From NCBI GenBank assembly GCA_021286965.1, contig JAJTBK010000500.1:1-9305 (forward strand): a DNA stretch of 9,305 nt, in the 5' to 3' direction. Position 1 is the stretch's first letter, and each line of letters starts with the position of its first letter. Source of the DNA: Comamonadaceae bacterium. Lineage in GTDB: Bacteria > Pseudomonadota > Gammaproteobacteria > Burkholderiales > Burkholderiaceae_C. A model generated the notes under the pieces. It did not search any database. It saw only the letters and a program-made list of their open reading frames with translations, and had not been told where the DNA came from. Below are positions 1 through 6,349 of the stretch, in pieces. The position numbers and the translations under genes were made by a program.

Positions 1-161
1 TCCTGCGCCCAGGTCATGTTGACGGACAGCAGCCAGTCCTGCAGGACGGGGATGTGGGAGCCCGCCATGTAGCGGTGCAGCACCGCGACGAAGACGATGA
101 GCGTGGCAGCGCCCATCAGGAAGGTGATGAGCCACTCTTCCAGGTGATCGAGAATTTTCAT
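1..161 (-). CDS. dctQ: TRAP transporter small permease DctQ, 5' part
   Basis: This is the N-terminal 53 residues of a DctQ-type small membrane subunit of a tripartite (TRAP) transporter; the rest runs off the left edge. DctQ sits in the inner membrane and pairs with the large permease DctM, which drives sodium-coupled uptake of the substrate delivered by the periplasmic protein DctP. Seen in the sequence: a short amphipathic start (MKILDHLEEW), one hydrophobic segment at about residues 11-28 followed by HRY, and a TWAQ motif at residues 50-53 that matches the conserved (S/T)WAQE region of DctQ proteins. The ATG has a GGAG ribosome site 7 nt upstream. It follows dctP1 on the same strand after 65 nt, the usual P-Q-M order. 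Substrate is inferred from the dctSR neighbours, not from this fragment. Confidence 0.86.
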   Translation of the reverse strand, partial: MKILDHLEEWLITFLMGAATLIVFVAVLHRYMAGSHIPVLQDWLLSVNMTWAQ

Positions 162-180
162 GGTGTTGCTCCAGGCACGA

Positions 181-200
181 AGAAAGCGCCCGCAGGCGCT
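181..200 (-). terminator. Intercistronic hairpin with T-rich tail between dctP and dctQ
   Basis: On the minus strand AGCGCC and GGCGCT form a perfect 6-bp GC-rich stem with a TGCG loop, followed by TTCTTC. This resembles a weak intrinsic terminator. It lies between the dctP1 stop and the dctQ start, where partial termination or protection of the upstream mRNA from 3' decay would yield more binding protein than permease. That role is inference; the T tract is broken by C, so full termination is unlikely. Confidence 0.5.
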
Positions 201-226
201 GTCTGTGGTGTGCTCTCAGGAAGGGA

Positions 227-1234
227 TCAGAGCTTCGCCGGGTCAAAACCCGTGGCTTTGTACACGTCCTGGATGGTGTCCTTGCCAATGCGCCCGGACA
301 TCTTCTCGTGCACCGGCAGCAGTGCCTTCTTGAGCGCGGTGCGCTCTTCCTTGGTCGGCTGGTAAATGGTGGTCTTGCCGCTCTTCTTCACGGCCTCCAG
401 GGCCTGGTCGTTCTCGTCCTGGGCGATCTGGTTGGCGTAGATGGTGGCCTGGCGCATGGCATCGCCGAGCTGCTCGCGCACGTCTGCCGGCAGGCCATCC
501 CAGAACTTCTTGTTGACGATGACGGCGTAGCCCAGGTAGCCATGCTTGGTCAGCGACAGGTGCTTTTGCACCTCGTGCATCTTCTGCGTGTAGAAGTTCG
601 ACGGCGGGTTCTCCGTGCCATCGACCACGCCCGTCTGCAGCGCCTGGTAGGTCTCGCCAAAGGCAATCACCTGCGGAATGCCGCCGAGCGTGCGAATCTC
701 TTCTTCCAGCACCTTGGACGACTGGATGCGGTACTTCAGCCCCTTGTAGTCGGCGACGGCGTGCAGCGGCTTGTTGGCAGAAAAGTCCTTGAAGCCGTTG
801 TCCCAGTAAGCCAGGCCGGTGATGCCACGCTTCTCCAGCTTCTTGAGCAGGCTTTGCCCGACCGGGCCCTGCGTCACCTTGTGCAGCTCGTCGCGGTTGT
901 CGAAGATGAAGGGCAGGTCAAACACCTCAAACTCCTTCACCCCCAGCGGGCCGAACTTGGCCAGCGAGGGCGCGAGCATCTGCACCGAACCGAGCTGCAG
1001 CGCCTCCATCTCTTCCTTGTCCTTGTACAGCGCGCTGTTGGCGTACACCTCGACCTTGACCTTGCCCTTGGTCAGCTCGCCGGCCTTCTTGGCAAAAAAT
1101 TCCGCCGCCTTGCCTTTGGGCGTGTCCTGCGCCACGACGTGGCTGAACTTGATGACGGTCTGCGCCTGCGCTGCCAGGCTGGCGCCAAAAGCCAGCAGGG
1201 TGCAGGCGAGCACTTTTTTCAGGGGAAAGGACAT
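227..1234 (-). CDS. dctP: TRAP transporter periplasmic substrate-binding protein DctP (paralog 1)
   Basis: A 335-aa extracytoplasmic solute receptor of the DctP/TeaA family, a usual length for the family. It binds an organic acid, probably a C4-dicarboxylate, in the periplasm and hands it to DctQM. A Sec signal peptide is visible: MSFPLKK, a hydrophobic core, and an AQA cleavage site after residue 24. Family landmarks follow: IKFSHVV at 28-34, a NSALY/EMEALQLG stretch at 66-82, the FDLPF segment near 105-109, the conserved Arg169 in the YRIQSS motif that pairs with the ligand carboxylate in known structures, and GVVDGTENP at 202-210. The start at 1234 is set by the signal peptide and by a GAGGAG ribosome site 6 nt upstream; the much longer open frame upstream is only a shadow inside dctP2. 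It is followed by dctQ and is preceded by its own candidate promoter. Confidence 0.93.
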   Translation of the reverse strand: MSFPLKKVLACTLLAFGASLAAQAQTVIKFSHVVAQDTPKGKAAEFFAKKAGELTKGKVKVEVYANSALYKDKEEMEALQLGSVQMLAPSLAKFGPLGVKEFEVFDLPFIFDNRDELHKVTQGPVGQSLLKKLEKRGITGLAYWDNGFKDFSANKPLHAVADYKGLKYRIQSSKVLEEEIRTLGGIPQVIAFGETYQALQTGVVDGTENPPSNFYTQKMHEVQKHLSLTKHGYLGYAVIVNKKFWDGLPADVREQLGDAMRQATIYANQIAQDENDQALEAVKKSGKTTIYQPTKEERTALKKALLPVHEKMSGRIGKDTIQDVYKATGFDPAKL

Positions 1235-1264
1235 GGTGGTCTCCTCGGTTTTTGGGATCGACAA

Positions 1265-1300
1265 GCGCCGCACTGTAGGCAGCTTGGCCCCACCTGGTAA
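1265..1300 (-). promoter_or_regulatory. Candidate sigma-70 promoter of dctP1-dctQ(M)
   Basis: On the minus strand TTACCA (1300-1295) and TACAGT (1277-1272) each match 4 of 6 bases of the -35 and -10 consensus and are separated by exactly 17 nt. The predicted start of transcription is near 1265, giving a leader of about 31 nt that contains the GAGGAG ribosome site. Weak boxes fit an activator-dependent promoter. In GC-rich DNA such matches arise by chance, so the support is mostly positional: the gap between dctP2 and dctP1, and the adjoining palindrome. Confidence 0.42.
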
Positions 1301-1316
1301 CTGTGGTGTTCCACAG
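1301..1316. promoter_or_regulatory. Perfect palindrome, candidate DctR operator
   Basis: CTGTGG and CCACAG form a perfect 6-bp inverted repeat around a 4-nt centre. On the minus strand it ends directly before the candidate -35 box, so its centre would lie about 43.5 nt before the predicted transcription start, the place of a class II activator site. The natural candidate is DctR, the LuxR/FixJ-type regulator of the divergent dctSR pair. A short terminator hairpin for dctP2 is the alternative, but there is no T tract in the minus-strand direction. Confidence 0.45.
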
Positions 1317-1340
1317 CTAGGGTTTACCCCAGACAGCGCT

Positions 1341-2354
1341 TCACCCCTGCACCGCCGCCTGCACCTGCGCCAGCCAATGGGGGCCAATGCGCTGCCCCAG
1401 CGCCTGGTACACCGGCGCCGTCGCCGCCTGCAGCTGCTGACGCTGTGCCGGCGCCAGATCGTGCACCTGGGTGCCGCCCACCTCGCGCAGGGCGGCCAGG
1501 GCCTGGGCGTTTTCCTGGCGTGCAATCGCATTACCCCACACCAGGCTCTGGTGCAACGCCTGCACCAGCAGCTGGCGCTCGGCCACCCCGAGCTGGGCCC
1601 AAAAACGCTCCTGCGCCACCACGGCGTAGCCCAGATAGGCGTGGTGCGTGAGCGTGAGGTGGGTTTGCACCTCGTGCATCCCCTGGGTCCAGAAGTTCGA
1701 CACCGGGTTTTCCGTGCCATCGACCACGCCCGTGGCCAGGGCGCGGCGGGTTTCGCCAAAGTCGAGCACCACCGGCTGCGCCCCCAGGGCACGCATCTGC
1801 TGCGCAATCACGCGCGAAGCCTGCACCCGCATCCGCTGGCCGCGAAACTCCGCCGGCACGCGCAGCGGCCGGTTCGCGCTCATGTGCTTGAAGCCGTTGT
1901 CAAGGTAGCCCAGCCCCACCAGGCGCTGGCGCGACAGTGCCGCCAGCAGCTGCTGGCCCAGCGTGCCGCTTTGTACCCGGCGCACCTGCTCCTGGTCGGC
2001 AAAAAGGAACGGCAGGTCGAACAGCTCGAACTCGGGAAAGCCGATGCGGCTGAACTTGGAGAGCGAGGGCGCGAGCATGTCCACCGCCCCCAGCTGCAGC
2101 GCCTGCATTTCGTCGGCATCGCCGTACAGTGCCGAGTTCGGATAGACCTCGACCCGGATGCGGCCGGCGCTGCGCGTGTGCACCAGCTGCGCAAAGCGCT
2201 CCAGGGCCAGCCCCTTGGGCGTTTGCCGCGCCACCACGTGCGACAGGCGGATGGTGATGCCCCCGGCAGCCTGCGCCCGCGCCACGCCGGCCGGCCAGGC
2301 CAGCGCCGCCAGCGCGTGCAGGCTATGGCGGCGGGTCAGATCGGGGGCGGGCAT
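1341..2354 (-). CDS. dctP: TRAP transporter periplasmic substrate-binding protein (DctP paralog 2)
   Basis: A second 337-aa DctP-family receptor, clearly homologous to its downstream neighbour along its whole length. Shared landmarks are TIRLSHVVARQTPKG (34-48), NSALY (73-77), LFDLPFLF (111-118), the ligand-binding Arg in MRVQAS (Arg176) and GVVDGTENPVSNFWTQ. The signal peptide has an RR pair (LTRRHSL, residues 6-12), a hydrophobic core and an AQA cleavage site after residue 29. The RR could indicate Tat export, but it is a weak match and Sec is equally likely. The start at 2354 is the only ATG that gives a sensible signal peptide, although no good ribosome site precedes it. A gap of 106 nt separates it from dctP1. 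It is adjacent and divergent to dctS. It may extend the substrate range of the same permease or act as a ligand-bound co-sensor for DctS; both are inference. Confidence 0.9.
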   Translation of the reverse strand: MPAPDLTRRHSLHALAALAWPAGVARAQAAGGITIRLSHVVARQTPKGLALERFAQLVHTRSAGRIRVEVYPNSALYGDADEMQALQLGAVDMLAPSLSKFSRIGFPEFELFDLPFLFADQEQVRRVQSGTLGQQLLAALSRQRLVGLGYLDNGFKHMSANRPLRVPAEFRGQRMRVQASRVIAQQMRALGAQPVVLDFGETRRALATGVVDGTENPVSNFWTQGMHEVQTHLTLTHHAYLGYAVVAQERFWAQLGVAERQLLVQALHQSLVWGNAIARQENAQALAALREVGGTQVHDLAPAQRQQLQAATAPVYQALGQRIGPHWLAQVQAAVQG

Positions 2355-4452
2355 GGCCGGTATTATCGGCGCCTGCTTTTTGCCTTGCCGCCCCCCTGTT
2401 TTGACCGCACCAGATACGGACGACTTCACCCTGCTGCACAACAGCAGCCGGCCACTGCACGACCGCAGCCGCCGCACCGTGCTCTGGATGATGGGGCTGG
2501 CGGTGCTGGTGGTCAGCGCCGTGCTGGCGCTGTTCTGGTACCTGAACAACTTTGAAACCGAGGAAGAAGAACGCCGCCGGGGCGCTGACGCGCAGTGGCT
2601 CGAACAGAGCGTGCAGTTTCACTTCCGGCGCCTGGAGGACGACGCGGCCCGCCTCGCAGCCCAGGCCGCGCTCGACAGCACCAGCGCCCTGCCCGCCTTT
2701 GGCCAGGGCGCCGCCAGCCAGGCACCGCTGGGCCTGCTGTGGCGCGAACCGGGCGTGATCCAGGCCCAAGTCTGGCGCAGCACCCAGGGCACGGACGTTG
2801 GCGACCTGGCCGCCTGGCGCCAGGACTGGCAGGCACAGCCGGCCAACGCCCAGGCACTGCAGGCGCTGCTGGACATCACCAGCGGCCTGCGCCGCGCACA
2901 CTACGCCGGCCCGATGCGCAGCGCCGACGGCCAGGCCAGCGACCGCATCTGGCTGGCGCAGCCCTATTTCGACGGCAGCCGCCACCGGGGCACGCTGCTG
3001 GTGGCACTGTCCATGCGCCAGGCGCTCGACGCCCTGCTACCGGGCTGGTTCACGCAGAACCAAACCGTACGCCTGGTGGTCGATGGCAGCAGCCCCGCGC
3101 CCCAGGACAGCGGCCCCTACCGCATGGTGATGAACCTGCCGGGCACCGACTTGCTGCTCGAAGTCGTGCCGCAGGGGCCGCAAAGCTCGCAGGTACCGCG
3201 CCTGTTCTTCGTCGTCGCGCTGCTGTTCCTGCTCGGCATGTTGGCCAGCCTGCTGGCGCTGCGGCGCGACATCGGCAAGCGCCAGCAGGTGCAGCAGCGC
3301 CTGCAGGCCGAAGTGGCGCTGCGCACGGCGATGGAACATTCCGTCAGCATCGGGATGCGCGCCTGGGACATGCGCGGGCGCATCCTGTACGTGAACGATG
3401 CCTTCTGCGCCCTGGTCGGCTGGAGCGCCACCGAGCTGCTCGGGCGCAGCGCCCCCATGCCCTACTGGCCGCAGGAGCTGCAGCAAGAGCTGCTGCTGCA
3501 GCACCACCAGGTCATCCGCCACGGCACACCGCGCCAGGGGCTCGAAACCCAGTTCCAACACCGCGACGGCCACCTGGTCGATGTGCTGATCCACGAAGCG
3601 CCCCTGCTCGCCGCCGACGGGCGCCAGCTCGGCTGGATGAGCTCGGTGCTCGACATCAGCGAGCGCAAGCGCGCCCAGCAGCTGGCGGCGCAGCAACAGG
3701 AAAAACTCGAAGCCTCGGGCCGCCTGGTGGCCGTGGGCGAAGTCGCCTCCACCCTGGCGCACGAGCTCAACCAGCCGCTGGGCGCACTCGCCAGTTTTGC
3801 CAACGGCCTGCTCAACCGCCTGCACAGCGGCAGCATCGGCCTGGCCGAAATGGAACCCGTGGTGCAGCGCATGGCGCAGCTGGCCAACCGCGCCGGCGGC
3901 GTCATCCAGCGCGTGAACGCCTTTGCCCGCCGGCGTGAGCTGCAGCTGAGCCAGCTCAACCTCTCGGCCCTGGTGCGCCGTGTTGGCGCCAGCGTGCAGG
4001 AACAACAGGAAACCCAGCCCACCCCGGTGGCACTGCAGCTGCAGCTGCCACCGGCCGACCTGTGGGTGCAAGGCGACGCGCTGCTGCTCGAACAGCTGGT
4101 GCACAACCTGTGCAGCAACGCCCTGGCCTGGGCGCCACGCGGATCGGCGCCGGCGGCGCGGGTGGCGCTGCGCCTGGCCAGCACCACCTGCACCGCACCC
4201 GACTGCAACGCCGCCCCCTGCATCGCCCTGGCCGTGGCCGATAGCGGCCCCGGCGTGCCCGAAGACGCCCTGGCACGCCTGTTCGACGCCTTCTACACCA
4301 CCCAGGCCGGCGGCATGGGCATGGGGCTGGCCATTTGCCGCTCGATCACGGAAGCGCACCATGGCCGCATCGTCGTCGGCCGCGACCCCGTCCTGGGTGG
4401 CGCGCTGTTCACCGTCCAACTGCCCCTCGCACCTGCGCCCAGCACCCCATGA
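2353..4452 (+). CDS. dctS: DctS-type sensor histidine kinase with periplasmic sensor and PAS domain
   Basis: A 699-aa membrane histidine kinase, the probable sensor of the adjacent dicarboxylate transporter, which phosphorylates the response regulator encoded next. Order: a membrane helix at about 42-64, a periplasmic region of about 220 residues, a second helix at about 284-304, a PAS domain at about 326-440 ending in DISERKR, a HisKA domain with the H box AHELNQPLGALASFANG (phosphorylated His470), then an ATPase domain with N box HNLCSNAL (Asn585-Asn589), D box ADSGPG (Asp630), LFDAFYTT and the glycine loop GGMGMGLA (from 653). This is the DctS/FixL-like arrangement. The ATPase domain carries an unusual Cys-x4-Cys-x4-Cys (613, 618, 623) just before the D box. 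The start is uncertain: ATG at 2353 interlocks with the dctP2 start codon, whereas TTG at 2401 would give 683 aa and leave a 46-nt intergenic space. The gene overlaps dctR by 4 nt (ATGA). Confidence 0.9.
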   Translation: MAGIIGACFLPCRPPVLTAPDTDDFTLLHNSSRPLHDRSRRTVLWMMGLAVLVVSAVLALFWYLNNFETEEEERRRGADAQWLEQSVQFHFRRLEDDAARLAAQAALDSTSALPAFGQGAASQAPLGLLWREPGVIQAQVWRSTQGTDVGDLAAWRQDWQAQPANAQALQALLDITSGLRRAHYAGPMRSADGQASDRIWLAQPYFDGSRHRGTLLVALSMRQALDALLPGWFTQNQTVRLVVDGSSPAPQDSGPYRMVMNLPGTDLLLEVVPQGPQSSQVPRLFFVVALLFLLGMLASLLALRRDIGKRQQVQQRLQAEVALRTAMEHSVSIGMRAWDMRGRILYVNDAFCALVGWSATELLGRSAPMPYWPQELQQELLLQHHQVIRHGTPRQGLETQFQHRDGHLVDVLIHEAPLLAADGRQLGWMSSVLDISERKRAQQLAAQQQEKLEASGRLVAVGEVASTLAHELNQPLGALASFANGLLNRLHSGSIGLAEMEPVVQRMAQLANRAGGVIQRVNAFARRRELQLSQLNLSALVRRVGASVQEQQETQPTPVALQLQLPPADLWVQGDALLLEQLVHNLCSNALAWAPRGSAPAARVALRLASTTCTAPDCNAAPCIALAVADSGPGVPEDALARLFDAFYTTQAGGMGMGLAICRSITEAHHGRIVVGRDPVLGGALFTVQLPLAPAPSTP
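2361..2420 (-). promoter_or_regulatory. Possible promoter region of dctP2, inside or beside the dctS start
   Basis: On the minus strand a GATAAT hexamer (2367-2362) is a 5 of 6 match to the -10 consensus. It ends only 7 nt before the dctP2 ATG, so a transcript from it would be almost leaderless. No convincing -35 box is seen at 16-18 nt. The same stretch must also hold any dctS promoter unless that lies inside dctP2. Support is weak and rests on one hexamer. Confidence 0.2.
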
Positions 4453-5096
4453 CCCAGCCACTGCCGCCCGCCATCGACATCCATATCGTGGACGACGACG
4501 CCGACGTGCGCGACGGCCTGGCCTGGCTCTTCGACTCGCGCGGCTGGCCGGTGCGCGCCTGGGCCAGCGGCACCGAGCTGCTGGCGGCCGCACGCGCGCG
4601 CGCGCCCGACTGGGGCCTGGCCGTGGTGCTGCTCGACATGCGCATGGAGCCGCTGTCGGGCCCGCTCACGTTCGAGCAAATCAAGGCCCTGGGCTGCCCC
4701 TGGCCGGTGTTGTTTCTCACCGGCCACGGCGACGTCGGCAGCGCCGTCGAGGCGGTGAAAAACGGCGCCTGGGACTTTCTGGAAAAGCCCTTCCAGGACA
4801 ACCTGCTGGTCGATCGCGTGGAGCAGGCGATGCTCATGCTGCAGGCCCAAACCCAGGCCCAGCGCGAAGCGCAGCGCCTGCGCCAGGCCCTGGCCTGCCT
4901 GAGCCCGCGCGAACGCGAGGTGCTGGGCGAGCTCATCCAGGGCCACTACAACAAGACCATTGCCGAACACCTGGGCATCACGGCGCGCACGGTGGAGTTT
5001 CACCGCGCCAACATCTTCGAGAAGATGGGCGTCGAATCGGCCATCGAACTGGCGCACCAGCTCGGGCGACTGACGCCGATGGAGAAGGATTTTTAG
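4449..5096 (+). CDS. dctR: DctR-type response regulator, FixJ/LuxR family
   Basis: A 215-aa two-component response regulator and DNA-binding activator, the partner of DctS. The receiver domain (about 10-125) has the acidic pocket VDDD (14-17), the phosphorylated Asp63 in VLLDMRM, Thr91 in LTGHGD and Lys113 in EKPF. A helical linker rich in Gln/Ala (about 126-148) leads to a LuxR-type helix-turn-helix starting at LSPREREVL (151-159), with NKTIAEHLGITARTVEFHR (168-186) as the recognition helix region. This SPRE...RTVE pattern is typical of the FixJ/DctR/TtrR group. In Rhodobacter capsulatus DctS and DctR control dctPQM, which supports the same role here. There is no ribosome site before the ATG, so translation is probably coupled to dctS through the ATGA overlap. 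Confidence 0.92.
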   Translation: MTQPLPPAIDIHIVDDDADVRDGLAWLFDSRGWPVRAWASGTELLAAARARAPDWGLAVVLLDMRMEPLSGPLTFEQIKALGCPWPVLFLTGHGDVGSAVEAVKNGAWDFLEKPFQDNLLVDRVEQAMLMLQAQTQAQREAQRLRQALACLSPREREVLGELIQGHYNKTIAEHLGITARTVEFHRANIFEKMGVESAIELAHQLGRLTPMEKDF

Positions 5097-5150
5097 CTAT
5101 TTATTTGATAGCTCCTCGCGCTTGCTGGATAAGCCATAGAGGCCAAAAGA
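5095..5150. repeat. Hairpin intergenic repeat of Comamonadaceae type, possible bidirectional terminator
   Basis: The stretch begins with AGCTAT and ATAGCT as a 6-bp inverted repeat around TTATTTG (5095-5113) and continues with GCGCTTGCTGGATAAG and TAGAGGCCAAAA. I recall very similar text (a TAGCT hairpin, then GCGCTT...AAGCGCTAGAGGCCAAA) as a common intergenic repeat in Acidovorax, Delftia and relatives; here the second hairpin is degraded (AAGCCATAG). It starts inside the dctR stop codon and ends just before the stop of the convergent AraC-type gene. It is also far more AT-rich than its surroundings. It may end transcription from both sides. Confidence 0.6.
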
Positions 5151-5153
5151 ACC

Positions 5154-6188
5154 TTAATTTTCAGCCTGCGCACGCTGCCAGCGCCCCGGCGTCGTACCCG
5201 TCCAGCGCCGAAAGGCACGCAAAAACACGCTCGGATCGGCGTAGCCCAGGGCGGCGCTGACATCGATCGCGCGTGCGCCCGCTTCGCGCAGCGCCTGCAG
5301 CGCCAGCTGCTCGCGCGCGGCATCGAGTTGCTGCGAAAAGCTCGTCGCCTGCGCCTGCAGCTGGCGCGCGAGCGTGCGCTCGCCCAACCCCAGCATCTGC
5401 GCCGCCTGCGCCCGGGTTGGCACTGCGCCGCCTTCGTGCAACTGCTGCTGCAGCCAGCGCTGCAGCGCCTGCGCCAGCACCTGTTCGAGCGCCTGCGGCG
5501 GCGCCAGCGCATCAAGGCGCGCACTGGCCAGCCGGTGGTGCGCCGCTGCCAGCTGCGCATCCGCCTGCGGCAGCGGCGCATCGAGCACAGCGTTGTCCCA
5601 CAGCAAGCCGCTGAAGGCCTGCTCGAACTGCACCGGGCCGCCAAACACCGTACGGTAGCCCGCCAGCGGCCCAATCTGCGGTTGGTTGAACTGCACTGCC
5701 AGCGGCACCAGCGCCGGCCCGCGCCCCGTGATCCAACGCGCAAACACCACCACGGCCGCGAGCACCGCCTCGATCTGGTGCGGGCTGAATGCCAAAGAGC
5801 CCTGGCGCGGCTGGTAGATGACCCAGCAGGCGCCCTCGCCCGCAATCGTCTGAAAGCGCCCGCCGTCAGAAATCAAACTCTGGTACTGCTGCACCAGCGC
5901 CAGCGCCGCGCGCAGCGTGGGCGCAGACTGCAGCAGATAGCTGACCACGTTAAAGCTCGCCGGCCCCACCGACGCCCCGGCCTTGAGGCCAAAACCCGCA
6001 TCCCCCGTGGCCTGCACCGCCGCGCGCCACAGCCGGGCGATGTGGTCGATGGGCCAGCGTTCGCGCTGCATGTCTGCCGCCGGGATGCCCGCCAGCGCCA
6101 GCACCTGCGCGCGCGCTGCGCCCTGCTGGGCGGCAGCGTCGAACACGGTGTTGACCCAGCTCATCGAAACGGTGGCCTGCGGCGTCAT
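5154..6188 (-). CDS. AraC family transcriptional regulator
   Basis: A 344-aa cytoplasmic DNA-binding regulator of the group with an N-terminal Arabinose_bd-like domain (about 25-205; compare OruR-type proteins) and a C-terminal AraC/XylS DNA-binding domain (about 245-338). Both helix-turn-helix units are visible: LGLGERTLARQLQAQATSF near 265-283 and ALGYADPSVFLRAFRRWTG at 313-331, the second matching the family signature GY.D.S.F.RAF+RW.G closely. The effector and target genes cannot be read from the sequence. The gene is convergent with dctR and no obvious target operon lies beside it; the gene upstream on its strand appears to be a broken stub. The start at 6188 lacks a clear ribosome site; Met9 (MSWVN) is an alternative. 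Confidence 0.9.
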   Translation of the reverse strand: MTPQATVSMSWVNTVFDAAAQQGAARAQVLALAGIPAADMQRERWPIDHIARLWRAAVQATGDAGFGLKAGASVGPASFNVVSYLLQSAPTLRAALALVQQYQSLISDGGRFQTIAGEGACWVIYQPRQGSLAFSPHQIEAVLAAVVVFARWITGRGPALVPLAVQFNQPQIGPLAGYRTVFGGPVQFEQAFSGLLWDNAVLDAPLPQADAQLAAAHHRLASARLDALAPPQALEQVLAQALQRWLQQQLHEGGAVPTRAQAAQMLGLGERTLARQLQAQATSFSQQLDAAREQLALQALREAGARAIDVSAALGYADPSVFLRAFRRWTGTTPGRWQRAQAEN

Positions 6189-6198
6189 GGCGACAAGC

Positions 6199-6303
6199 TC
6201 AACATGGTGGCAGCGGCTCGCCCGGTATGCGCCGCGTCAGCCAGGTCAGCGTGTCTGCCACGCTGACGGCGGCGCCGAGGACGATTTGGGTCAGGGAGTC
6301 CAT
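6199..6303 (-). pseudogene. Truncated N-terminus of a YdjM-type (LexA-binding, membrane-bound) metal-dependent hydrolase
   Basis: A 34-codon frame begins MDSLTQIVLGAAVSVA, which matches the characteristic start (MDS.TQ..LGAA.) of the YdjM/PF04307 family of inner-membrane, predicted metal-dependent hydrolases. Those proteins are normally a few hundred residues long and continue with a glycine-rich stretch and a PDLD motif. Here the similarity stops after about 16 residues, the remainder (DTLTW...PPC) is not family-like, and a stop follows. It is most simply the stub of a gene whose 3' part was lost next to the AraC-type gene. The family call rests on recalled similarity over a short stretch; a genuine small protein cannot be excluded. 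Confidence 0.5.
6245..6267. repeat. Perfect 9-bp inverted repeat
   Basis: GTCAGCGTG and CACGCTGAC are perfect inverted arms around the 5-nt loop TCTGC. A further GTCAGC copy lies just to the left (6236-6241). No T tract follows on either strand, so it is not a standard intrinsic terminator. It lies 57-79 nt upstream of the AraC-type gene start, where it could be an operator, and it coincides with the point where the hydrolase stub stops resembling its family. Confidence 0.6.
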
Positions 6304-6349
6304 GGACACCATCCCGCCTCTGCTGGCAAAGCCTCCCGGGTGACCGACA

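Noticed and set aside
1301..1316. The dctP1 upstream palindrome as a rho-independent terminator of dctP2
   Set aside because: The stem is only 6 bp and no T tract follows on the minus strand; the operator reading fits its position better.
1235..1807. Extension of dctP1 upstream to an apparent start at 1807
   Set aside because: It would remove the signal peptide and run through dctP2 in another frame; the start at 1234 has both a signal peptide and a ribosome site.
2361..2366. TATTAT on the plus strand as a -10 box for dctS
   Set aside because: No -35-like element is found at a proper distance upstream, and it would fall inside the coding region if dctS starts at 2353.
819..2555. A 578-codon open frame on the plus strand opposite both dctP genes, and another opposite dctP1 (308-1300)
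   Set aside because: Both are antisense shadows in GC-rich DNA; the translations are rich in Arg, His, Gln and Leu with no domain, while the minus strand encodes two clear DctP proteins.
4591..4605. Alternating CG run inside dctR, considered as a phase-variable tract or Z-DNA site
   Set aside because: It is short, encodes an Ala-Arg alternation in a variable linker of the receiver domain, and is expected at this GC level.
2595..5057. Several long frames overlapping dctS and dctR (such as 2595-3938, 3037-4593, 3980-5260)
   Set aside because: Compositionally biased Arg/Ala/Pro translations in other frames of well-identified kinase and regulator genes.
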